Assembly: GCA_023395735.1 (NCBI GenBank)
Contig: JAEWYI010000006.1
Coordinates: 1-15,154, forward strand
Direction: 5' to 3'
Source of the DNA: Cyanobacteria bacterium OH_SFB_17
GTDB lineage: Bacteria; Cyanobacteriota; Vampirovibrionia; Gastranaerophilales; Gastranaerophilaceae
Length of the DNA: 15,154 bases
The stretch's first letter is position 1. Each line of letters opens with the position of its first letter. Positions 5,325-11,176 of the stretch are shown here, piece by piece. The notes beneath the pieces were generated by a model, which saw only the letters and a program-made list of their open reading frames with translations, searched no databases and was not told the DNA's origin. A program made the translations under genes and the position numbers.

Positions 5325-7043
5325 TTATCTCAGTCCTATAGCCTTTTCAAGATAATATCTTGCTTGATTGTAATCAAAAACGGCCTGTACAAAAGCAAGT
5401 TGAGCATTGTTATAATTTGTTTGCGCCTGTTGAAGCTCAATATAATTTCCTAGTCCTACTGAATATCTTCCGTCAGCAAGTTCAAAATTTTCCAATGTCT
5501 GTTCAACTTTTTTGCTCATCAACGGAATTCTTTTTTCAAGTTGTTTCATATTAACAAAATAGCTTTGAACCTGAAAATATATATTTTTTTTCAATAAATC
5601 AACATTTGTAGTCGCAATTTCAAGATAACCTTTGCCCTCATCTATTTTGTACTTGATGTTCATAGCGTTAATCGTCGGCAAATCAATTCCTGCATAAATT
5701 CCTATGGTGTTTGAACCATAGTCGCTTCTTCTTGCCATTGTATAACCAGCACTTGCATTAAGTTCAGGATAATAACTTCTTTTTACAGCTTTCAATGATT
5801 CTTCAGAAGCCCTTTTCACAAGTTCCATGGATTTTAAGTCTGGTCTGTTTTCATAAGCTTTTGCAATTGCATCATTTAAGGTATATTCAAATGGTTTGAA
5901 TCGATATGTCTTTAAAATATCTCTTTTTTCTATTCCTGATGTTAAAATTGCACCATCTTTTATTTCTGATTCTACTGTAGCTGAATCATAATTTTTTCGG
6001 TCATAGGCAACGTTTATTTCATTTTTTACAGAATAATTTTTTTGAAAATTAAAAGTTTCAGTATCTTTTATCAAATAATTCGGGGCATTAACATAATACA
6101 TGCGATTATTCAAATCAATGAGTGCTGTTTGATAAAGATTTTGGGCTTCCAAAAGATTGATTCTGGAATCAGTCAAAGTTGCTTCAGCGTTTACAACATC
6201 AATTTTGGATTTTAATCCAACTTCATACATCGCCTTTGTTCTCTCAACGTTCAATTCGTTTATTCTGACAGAACGAGCATATATATCAACATTTGCTCTG
6301 TAAGCCAAAACAGCAGTATATGAAATTTTTACGTTATAAACGCTGTCTAAAATTGCATTTTCAACATCATATCCCGCAGCTTCATAATTAAACTTTGTCA
6401 TGTTTATGTTTGCAGTTGTTTTCCCAAAGTCCCAAATTAATTGATTTACGCCTGCGTTTATTCCATAATAATTATTATTTACAGAATCCGTTCTGTCACC
6501 AAAATATTTAGAATTGTTTATGTTGTATCCTGTTCCTGCGTATATAGAAGGAAAATAATTTGATTTAGCTTGGCCAACTTCGCTTTTTTGAATTTTTTGA
6601 GTACTTTGATAGTTTTTAATATTCGGATCATGTTCGATTGCATACTTGACACAATCGTCTATTGTCATTACAACGTTAGCTTGCAAAGTTTGAGTTTCGT
6701 TAGAATCGACTGTAACCGGTTTTGCCACATCAGCATTTAATTTTCTTTTAAAAATTTTACTAAAAAAAGTACCTTCCGATTTTACTTCATTTTTAGATAG
6801 TTTATTTTCAGCAGTTTTTTCAGACTTAGCTTTAACGACTTTTTTTTCAGTTTTAGTTTTGTCTGTTTTTTTAACTTCTACTTTAGGCAACAAATTCTTA
6901 ACTAAAACTTTGGCTCTATTTTCTTTTACTGCAGAAACTTCATTTACCGCAGAATAAACAGAACCGGCAGATGCCAAAGAAACAATCACAGCAGCCGCCA
7001 ACATTTTTTTATAAAAATCTTTTCTCTTCTCTCCAAGTATCAT
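5325..7043 (-). CDS. TolC-like outer-membrane efflux protein with lysine-rich N-terminal linker
   Basis: This 572-residue protein should be the outer-membrane exit duct of the pump. A signal peptide covers about 1-32 (basic EKRKDFYKK, then MLAAAVIVSLASAGSVYSA). Residues about 40-110 form a lysine-rich, low-complexity linker (KVEVKKTDKTKTEKKVVKAK and similar) not found in E. coli TolC. The OEP region then appears in two related halves. One starts near MTIDDCVKYAIEHDPNIKNY (126). The other is near YTLNDAIAKAYENRPDLKSM, each followed by a helix ending K-x-x-Y-x-P. The C-terminus, with QLEKRIPLMSKKVEQTLENF and NYIELQQAQTNYNNAQLAF, is typical. ATG 7043 is chosen because the promoter TATAAT (7051-7056) overlaps the upstream ATG at 7052 and predicts transcription starting at about 7043-7044. 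ATG 7004 is another option but would cut the basic part of the signal peptide. Confidence 0.9.
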   Translation of the reverse strand: MILGEKRKDFYKKMLAAAVIVSLASAGSVYSAVNEVSAVKENRAKVLVKNLLPKVEVKKTDKTKTEKKVVKAKSEKTAENKLSKNEVKSEGTFFSKIFKRKLNADVAKPVTVDSNETQTLQANVVMTIDDCVKYAIEHDPNIKNYQSTQKIQKSEVGQAKSNYFPSIYAGTGYNINNSKYFGDRTDSVNNNYYGINAGVNQLIWDFGKTTANINMTKFNYEAAGYDVENAILDSVYNVKISYTAVLAYRANVDIYARSVRINELNVERTKAMYEVGLKSKIDVVNAEATLTDSRINLLEAQNLYQTALIDLNNRMYYVNAPNYLIKDTETFNFQKNYSVKNEINVAYDRKNYDSATVESEIKDGAILTSGIEKRDILKTYRFKPFEYTLNDAIAKAYENRPDLKSMELVKRASEESLKAVKRSYYPELNASAGYTMARRSDYGSNTIGIYAGIDLPTINAMNIKYKIDEGKGYLEIATTNVDLLKKNIYFQVQSYFVNMKQLEKRIPLMSKKVEQTLENFELADGRYSVGLGNYIELQQAQTNYNNAQLAFVQAVFDYNQARYYLEKAIGLR

Positions 7044-7050
7044 GCCATAC

Positions 7051-7059
7051 ATTATACCA
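7051..7059 (-). promoter_or_regulatory. Extended -10 promoter of the tolC-macAB genes
   Basis: On the minus strand the sequence reads TGGTATAAT, a perfect extended -10 (TG-N-TATAAT). No good -35 box lies upstream. Transcription would begin at about 7043-7044, on the A of ATG 7043, which suggests a leaderless or nearly leaderless message. It separates the pump genes from galE, whose stop is only 47 bases upstream. Confidence 0.6.
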
Positions 7060-7099
7060 CACTTGAAAAAAGTAAAATATCATTTTTTTAGTGGAAAAC

Positions 7100-8080
7100 T
7101 TAGAATTTTTTATCCAATTCCCACTCCCAAGCTGTTTTTATAATATCTTTTATATCAACATATTTGGGATTCCAGCCCAAAACTTCTTTTACAAGAGAGT
7201 TTGCAGCATATAAATTTGCAGGATCACCTTGGCGTCTTTCACCATATTTTACAGGAACCTTTTTTCCTGTAACTTCTTCCGCTGCTGCAATAATTTCCTT
7301 AACGGATTTTCCCATGCCTGTACCCAAGTTCAAATGCAAGCTTTTGTTTTCACTTATCAATTTCTCCAACGCCAACATGTGAGCATCAGCCAAGTCTTCA
7401 ACGTGAACATAGTCTCTTACACATGTTCCGTCAGGAGTGTCATAATCTGTGCCGAAGACTGTAATTGCATCTCTTTCGCCTTTTATAGCTTTCAAAACCA
7501 AAGGAATCAAATGAGTTTCAGGCTCATGGCTTTCTCCAAGCTCACCGTCTTTATCTGCACCGGCCGCGTTAAAATATCTCAAAGCTGCATACTTAAACCC
7601 GTAAGCTGTTTCATAATCATCCATAATCTGTTCCATCATAAATTTTGTTTTGCCATAAGGATTAATTGGTTTTTGCGTATGCTTTTCATCTAAAGGCATA
7701 TATTCAGGATTTCCATAAGTCGCGCAAGTGCTTGAAAAAACAATCGTTTTTACGTTGTGTTCAAGCATTACATCTAATAAATTCAAAGTAGTTACAACAT
7801 TATTCCAATAGTATTTTTGAGGCTTTGAAACACTTTCTCCTACATACGTATACGCCGCAAAATGAATAACAGCATCAATAGAATACTTTTCAAAAACTTT
7901 TTCTAACGCTGACTTGTCAGCCAAATCAACCTGCTCAAAGTCAAACCCTTTTGTGGCTTCTTTATGCCCATAAATTAAGTTATCTAAGATGACAACCTTG
8001 TAACCGTGATTTTTTAAATATTTTGCAGTATGAGAACCGATATAACCGGCTCCGCCTGTAACCAAAACAGTCTTTGACAT
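7100..8080 (-). CDS. galE: UDP-glucose 4-epimerase GalE
   Basis: This 326-residue short-chain dehydrogenase-family enzyme interconverts UDP-glucose and UDP-galactose (some members also act on the N-acetyl forms), supplying sugars for surface polysaccharide. The NAD-binding loop is TGGAGYIGSH (8-17), followed by VVILDNL. The catalytic residues are in place: S-S-T at 116-118, and Y142 with K146 in PYGKTK. RYFNAAGA (168-175) and the substrate-binding GESHEPETHLIP with DYDTPDGTCVRDYVHVEDL are classic GalE sequence. The length matches the family (about 330-340). The start has AAGAGG at good spacing. It follows the deaminase-like gene by 27 bases on the same strand, so the two may form a small operon whose transcripts could read into tolC. 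No terminator is evident after it. Confidence 0.97.
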   Translation of the reverse strand: MSKTVLVTGGAGYIGSHTAKYLKNHGYKVVILDNLIYGHKEATKGFDFEQVDLADKSALEKVFEKYSIDAVIHFAAYTYVGESVSKPQKYYWNNVVTTLNLLDVMLEHNVKTIVFSSTCATYGNPEYMPLDEKHTQKPINPYGKTKFMMEQIMDDYETAYGFKYAALRYFNAAGADKDGELGESHEPETHLIPLVLKAIKGERDAITVFGTDYDTPDGTCVRDYVHVEDLADAHMLALEKLISENKSLHLNLGTGMGKSVKEIIAAAEEVTGKKVPVKYGERRQGDPANLYAANSLVKEVLGWNPKYVDIKDIIKTAWEWELDKKF

Positions 8081-8107
8081 CTTGCCTCTTTCTGATTTTT
8101 TATTAAT

Positions 8108-8566
8108 TTATACTAGTTGAGGCTGTTCTTCCAGCTCTCTTCTTATATCTTCCACCGAGACCCTTAATATAGGTGAATTTTCATCTTTTCTTAAATAAAC
8201 TTCTTTAATCCCTGCTTGAACAATAAATCTTTTGCACAAAATGCATATAAAATTATGCCCCCAAATGTACATTGTAGAATCTTTACAGCGATCTTGACCT
8301 GCTTGAATAATTGCATTTTGTTCCGCGTGAATAGAACGACAAGTCTCATAACGAGTTCCAGAAGGAATATTATTTTTAACTCTGAAACACTCTCCGCGCT
8401 CTGCGCAAGATTCAACTTTTGACGGCGTTCCGTTATAGCCTGTTGCTTTAATTTTTTTATCTTCGCCTACTATTACAGCTCCGACCTGCGCTCTTATACA
8501 ATTAGAACGCGTTGCACAAGTTTTTGCTAAATCTAAAAAGTATTCAACCCAAGGTTTAATGCTCAT
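8108..8566 (-). CDS. dCMP deaminase family protein (ComEB-like zinc deaminase)
   Basis: This 152-residue cytosine-nucleotide deaminase probably converts dCMP to dUMP, feeding dTMP synthesis. The zinc site is complete: the HAE motif with histidine 80 and catalytic glutamate 82 (HAEQNAI), plus cysteines 108 and 111 (C-I-L-C). Upstream CATRSNCIRAQVGAVIV and ATGYNGTP are typical of dCMP deaminases, and C54 and C60 (ESCAERGEC) match extra cysteines seen in the family. The usual proline before the first zinc cysteine is isoleucine here (F-I-C-I-L-C, within G-H-N-F), so it belongs to a variant branch. ATG 8566 is preceded by GGAGG at 9 bases. The gene is followed by galE and diverges from the pilin-like gene. 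Confidence 0.9.
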   Translation of the reverse strand: MSIKPWVEYFLDLAKTCATRSNCIRAQVGAVIVGEDKKIKATGYNGTPSKVESCAERGECFRVKNNIPSGTRYETCRSIHAEQNAIIQAGQDRCKDSTMYIWGHNFICILCKRFIVQAGIKEVYLRKDENSPILRVSVEDIRRELEEQPQLV

Positions 8567-8588
8567 TTTTCATTCCTCCGTTGACTAC

Positions 8589-8597
8589 ATTTTAACA
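8589..8597 (-). promoter_or_regulatory. Probable extended -10 promoter of the deaminase-galE genes
   Basis: On the minus strand TGTTAAAAT fits TG-N-TAAAAT, an extended -10. The hexamer at -35 (TTAAGT, 17 bp upstream) is a weak match. It lies in the 107-bp divergent region shared with the pilin-like gene. Confidence 0.4.
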
Positions 8598-8623
8598 TAA
8601 AATCTTTTTTAACTTAACTTTCT

Positions 8624-8652
8624 TTGACAAAAATATTAAAAAAAGATATACT
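8624..8652 (+). promoter_or_regulatory. Strong sigma70-type promoter of the pilin-like gene
   Basis: A perfect TTGACA at 8624-8629 and TATACT at 8647-8652 are 17 bp apart. Transcription should start near 8659, giving a leader of about 15 bases that begins with the AAAGG ribosome binding site (8659-8663). Confidence 0.8.
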
Positions 8653-8673
8653 TAAGCTAAAGGTATACAAAAA

Positions 8674-9372
8674 ATGCAATCAAAAATCTTAAACAAAATA
8701 GCTATTCTAAATTCTTTTACGCTTGCTGAAGTGCTAGTTGTCATTGGGATAATCGGAATTGTAGCCGGACTCACAATCCCTACGCTAATTTCTAATTACC
8801 AAAAGCAAGAAACTATTACCGGTTTAAAAAAACAATACACATCTCTTTCTCAAGCTGTCAAATTATCAGAAGCCGAAAATGGAAAAATATCAACCTGGGA
8901 TTGGGGAGTTGCAGATGATGTTGCTTCAATAAGAGCAAGTTTCGAAAAATACTGGGCACCTTATTTGAAAATATCTAAATATTGCACAAGTTATTCAGAT
9001 TGTGGATACAGTTCAAATCGCTTCAAATATTTGTCTGGTGTTTCTACAGAAGGCATGAATATATACTATCCAACTTATCGAACAACATTATCTATGTTGG
9101 ATGGCTCAACATTAATTGTTTCAGCATACGAAGGCTCCGCAAGCATTTCAAAGAAAATTTATGTTGATATAAATGGAGGCAAAAAACCGAACACATACGG
9201 AAAAGATGTTTTCGTCTTTGTACTGGATGACGACAAAGGATTGCAACCATTGGGTTACGTTAATTCTGATACATATATAAATAGTGGATGCGACAGTACC
9301 AAAATCGGTGAAGTTTGTGCGACAAAAATAATCAGAGAAGGCTGGCAAATCACAGATAGCTATCCCTGGTAA
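8674..9372 (+). CDS. Type IV pilin / pseudopilin-like protein with N-terminal methylation motif
   Basis: This 232-residue prepilin-like protein has a short basic leader (MQSKILNKIAILNS), a cleavage motif S-F-T-L-A-E with cleavage expected before F15, and a hydrophobic helix (VLVVIGIIGIVAGLTIPTLI, about 20-39). Glutamate 19 is the conserved Glu5 of mature pilins. The residue before the cut is serine rather than the usual glycine (or alanine). The globular part holds four cysteines (104, 110, 206, 215), which may form two disulfides, and the loop VDINGGKKPNTYGKDVFVF (about 164-182), a recurring pseudopilin element. After cleavage by a PilD-type peptidase it should sit in the inner membrane or a short pilus. 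No pilus or secretion genes are nearby, so it is an orphan copy. Its stop is 1 base from the end of the convergent small gene. Confidence 0.88.
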   Translation: MQSKILNKIAILNSFTLAEVLVVIGIIGIVAGLTIPTLISNYQKQETITGLKKQYTSLSQAVKLSEAENGKISTWDWGVADDVASIRASFEKYWAPYLKISKYCTSYSDCGYSSNRFKYLSGVSTEGMNIYYPTYRTTLSMLDGSTLIVSAYEGSASISKKIYVDINGGKKPNTYGKDVFVFVLDDDKGLQPLGYVNSDTYINSGCDSTKIGEVCATKIIREGWQITDSYPW

Positions 9373-9373
9373 T

Positions 9374-9670
9374 CTATTTATCTGACGTTGGTTTTACAAT
9401 TTGCTGCTTGGCATAATCGTTTTGCTGTTTCTGTAATTCTTGCATCGCATAAGGATTTGTATTTGCCCCTTGCATCATATTATAAAATCCACCCATCATT
9501 GGATTTATCGTAGAAACGCCTGCTCCACCATAATTTACATCTTGATTTGCTCTAGATGAAACATCTCTTGGGTCGTTTAATCTTATTTGTCCAAGCGTAC
9601 TTTCGGCACTGATTGCCGCTAGCGATAAGTTAGCAAAAAATAGCGCGGTAACCAAAACTTTGATTTTCAT
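9374..9670 (-). CDS. Small exported protein of unknown function
   Basis: I do not recognise this 98-residue protein. A signal peptide (MKIKVLVTALFFANLSLAAISA) is followed by about 76 residues without cysteine. The middle is rich in Gly, Asn and Met (NYGGAGVSTINPMMGGFYNMMQGANTNPY) and the tail is rich in Gln and Lys (MQELQKQQNDYAKQQIV). This composition suggests a mostly disordered periplasmic or surface peptide. It is supported as a real gene by AAGGA before the ATG and by a good promoter (9705-9733). It is divergent from the Rrf2 regulator and convergent with the pilin-like gene, with a 1-base gap. There is no functional evidence from context. Confidence 0.75.
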   Translation of the reverse strand: MKIKVLVTALFFANLSLAAISAESTLGQIRLNDPRDVSSRANQDVNYGGAGVSTINPMMGGFYNMMQGANTNPYAMQELQKQQNDYAKQQIVKPTSDK

Positions 9671-9704
9671 AATCCTTAACTCCGTTATTAATCCCTTTTA
9701 CTAC

Positions 9705-9733
9705 ATTCTACATAGTTATTTTTAAAACTTCAA
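9705..9733 (-). promoter_or_regulatory. Promoter of the small exported protein gene
   Basis: On the minus strand TTGAAG (9733-9728) and TAGAAT (9710-9705) are separated by exactly 17 bp, each one or two bases off consensus. This gives a leader of about 28 bases ending in a TTAAGGA ribosome binding site. Confidence 0.6.
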
Positions 9734-9783
9734 TAGCTTAAATGAAAATCTTAACAGTTGGAGGGAAATTCTCAAAAAAGAGC

Positions 9784-9812
9784 TTGACAAATTATTCATT
9801 AAATGGTATACT
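9784..9812 (+). promoter_or_regulatory. Promoter of the Rrf2 regulator gene
   Basis: TTGACA at 9784-9789 and TATACT at 9807-9812 are 17 bp apart, and TGG directly before the -10 makes it an extended -10 as well. The palindrome at 9810-9821 covers the end of the -10 and the predicted start site near 9819. A bound repressor there would block the promoter. Confidence 0.85.
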
Positions 9813-9821
9813 GGTACCAGT
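9810..9821. promoter_or_regulatory. Putative Rrf2 operator 1, palindrome ACTGGTACCAGT
   Basis: This is a perfect 12-bp palindrome over the -10/+1 region of the regulator's own promoter. The larger box at 9804-9823 (TGGTATACTGGTACCAGTTA) matches the box before the ferredoxin-hcp genes at 18 of 20 positions. The two differences are symmetric and keep the palindrome. An extra half-site TGGTA lies at 9804-9808. The pattern implies that one dimeric regulator, most simply the adjacent Rrf2 protein, binds both. That binding is inferred. Confidence 0.75.
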
Positions 9822-9844
9822 TAGTTAAGAATTACTGGAGAAAC

Positions 9845-10249
9845 ATGTCAAACAGCCTTCTAAAAATATCAGAAGCCGCCTCTATAGCATTGCATGCAAT
9901 GATTATGCTTGCTGAGAACAAGGATAAACTTGTCTCTGTCAAAGAAATAGCCTTCAAGCTAGACGTGAGCGCTAATCATCTTTCTAAAGTTATGCAAAGG
10001 CTAAACAAGGCGGGATTTATAGAATCAATTAAAGGATTTGGCGGAGGTTTCAGACTATCAAAAGAGCCGGAGGATGTCACTTTCTTGGAAATATACGAAG
10101 CCTTTGACGGCAAGCTGAATGCTTCCTCTTGCCTCCTCTCAAGAAAAGAATGTATGCACTCTTGCATTTTTGGAGACATGCTTTCTTCTATCAACAAACA
10201 AGTTAAAGATAAATTCGAAAATACTAAACTTTCAGATTTTATCAAATAA
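9845..10249 (+). CDS. Rrf2-family transcriptional regulator (NsrR/IscR-like)
   Basis: This 134-residue winged-helix regulator carries the Rrf2 pattern throughout. It has ISEAASIALHAMIMLAEN at the N-terminus, then the helix-turn-helix VSVKEIAFKLDVSANHLSKVMQRLNKAGFI (about 30-59), the wing GFGGGFRL (64-71), and the family segment DVTFLEIYEAFDG. Three cysteines at 96, 103 and 107 lie where NsrR and IscR bind an iron-sulfur cluster, although the spacing here (C-x6-C-x3-C) differs from theirs. It may therefore sense NO, oxygen or cluster status. ATG 9845 is chosen over the upstream TTG/GTG-type starts because GGAG (9837-9840) precedes it and Rrf2 proteins begin about 6 residues before I-S-x-x-x. 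The upstream part would also include the promoter. It probably represses itself and the downstream ferredoxin-hcp pair through the shared palindrome. Confidence 0.92.
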   Translation: MSNSLLKISEAASIALHAMIMLAENKDKLVSVKEIAFKLDVSANHLSKVMQRLNKAGFIESIKGFGGGFRLSKEPEDVTFLEIYEAFDGKLNASSCLLSRKECMHSCIFGDMLSSINKQVKDKFENTKLSDFIK

Positions 10250-10265
10250 TTTTTTTACCCAATAT

Positions 10266-10274
10266 TGGTATATT
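10266..10274 (+). promoter_or_regulatory. Extended -10 promoter of the ferredoxin-hcp genes
   Basis: TGGTATATT (extended -10 form, TATATT at 10269-10274) starts 17 bases after the rrf2 stop. No clear -35 box is present. Its position relative to the palindrome is the same as at the rrf2 promoter, which supports both. Confidence 0.6.
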
Positions 10275-10283
10275 GGTACCAAT
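10272..10283. promoter_or_regulatory. Putative Rrf2 operator 2, palindrome ATTGGTACCAAT
   Basis: This is a perfect 12-bp palindrome overlapping the -10 of the ferredoxin-hcp promoter. It differs from operator 1 by one base pair in each arm, changed symmetrically. TATTGGTA is repeated in tandem at 10263-10270 and 10271-10278, so there is again an extra half-site 8 bp upstream, as at operator 1. Confidence 0.75.
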
Positions 10284-10306
10284 TATACAAATAAGGAGTT
10301 AGCAAA

Positions 10307-11116
10307 ATGGAAAGAGAAATCATCACCATAAATGAAGAAAAATGTAACGGCTGCGGGCAGTGTATCCCAGGGTGCCCCGAAGGGGCACTGCAAGTAATTG
10401 ACGGGAAAGCAAGGCTTGTAAGTGATTTATTTTGCGACGGACTTGGAGCCTGTATCGGACACTGTCCGACAGGCGCAATGAAAGTTGAAAGAAGAGAAGC
10501 CGAAGCTTATGATGAATACAAGGCAATGGAAAATGTAGTAAAGGGGGGTGAAAACGTAATCAAGGCTCACTTAAAACACCTTGCAGACCATGGCGAAAAC
10601 GGATATTTATCACAAGCAATTGATTTTTTGGAACAAAATTCAATAGAAATTCCTGATTACAAAGAAAAAACTCAATGCAATTGTCCTTCAGCAATGGCTA
10701 AAAGAATTAATCGAAGTCCAGAAGCAGCTAATGAAAATATTGTGCTTCAGCCTGAATTAAATAACTGGCCGATTCAATTGGCATTGGTCAACCCTGACTT
10801 GGAATATTTTCATAATGCCGATTTAGTAATAGCAGCAGACTGCGTACCTTTCAGTTATGCAAATTTTCATTCCAGATTTTTAAAAAATAAAATTTTGTTG
10901 ATTTTTTGTCCGAAACTCGACAACAACATTGATACATATATCCAAAAGTTGACCCATATTTTCGAAACAAAAAATATAAAATCGATAACAATTGTACACA
11001 TGGAAGTTCCGTGTTGTTCCGGAGTAGAAATTGTAGTCAAAAGGGCATTGGAAAATGCAAAAAAGATTGTTACCATTAAGGATTATACGATTTCAATATC
11101 CGGTGAATTAATCTAA
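10307..11116 (+). CDS. Ferredoxin-like 4Fe-4S protein with C-terminal cysteine domain, hcp partner
   Basis: This 269-residue protein starts with a two-cluster ferredoxin fold. The first motif is complete: CNGCGQCIPGCP with cysteines 13, 16, 19 and 23. The second reads CDGLGACIGHCP with cysteines 43, 49 and 53, and leucine 46 where the canonical second cysteine would be. It may therefore hold a 3Fe-4S cluster or a 4Fe-4S cluster with another ligand. The remaining about 200 residues contain CNCP (124, 126), AADCVPFSYANFH (179), CPK (201) and HMEVPCCSG (236, 237), which could bind metal or a further cluster. I recall similar proteins beside hcp in anaerobes, but I know no established function. 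Electron delivery to Hcp is the natural inference, since no Hcr-type reductase is present. TAAGGAG lies 8 bases before the ATG. Hcp follows after 60 bases, with no terminator between. Confidence 0.88.
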   Translation: MEREIITINEEKCNGCGQCIPGCPEGALQVIDGKARLVSDLFCDGLGACIGHCPTGAMKVERREAEAYDEYKAMENVVKGGENVIKAHLKHLADHGENGYLSQAIDFLEQNSIEIPDYKEKTQCNCPSAMAKRINRSPEAANENIVLQPELNNWPIQLALVNPDLEYFHNADLVIAADCVPFSYANFHSRFLKNKILLIFCPKLDNNIDTYIQKLTHIFETKNIKSITIVHMEVPCCSGVEIVVKRALENAKKIVTIKDYTISISGELI

Positions 11117-11176
11117 AATTCTAATAAACAAGCTAGCAAATAAAGATAAAGACCAAAAAAGAAAGGTGGTTTAAAA

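Noticed and set aside
5115..5453. 112-residue plus-strand open frame across the macA/tolC junction
   Set aside because: It is antisense to both genes, has no ribosome binding site, and its hydrophobic look comes from reversed lysine and glutamate codons.
7051..7061. TGGTATA before tolC as a third Rrf2 operator
   Set aside because: It shares the extended -10 sequence TGGTATA but lacks the palindrome GGTACC and its flanks, so it is just a promoter element.
7057..7099. Imperfect AT-rich inverted repeat after galE as a terminator
   Set aside because: It consists of A-tracts against T-tracts with mismatches and only a 4-bp CACT/AGTG base, which is not a credible intrinsic terminator.
7229..7693. 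154-residue plus-strand open frame inside galE
   Set aside because: It is fully antisense to a clear galE gene and has the composition expected of a shadow frame.
8550..8575. ATG directly after GGAGGA before the deaminase-like gene (a five-codon frame M-K-N-E-H)
   Set aside because: It is out of frame and very short, and chance is sufficient. GGAGG also serves the deaminase ATG at 8566.
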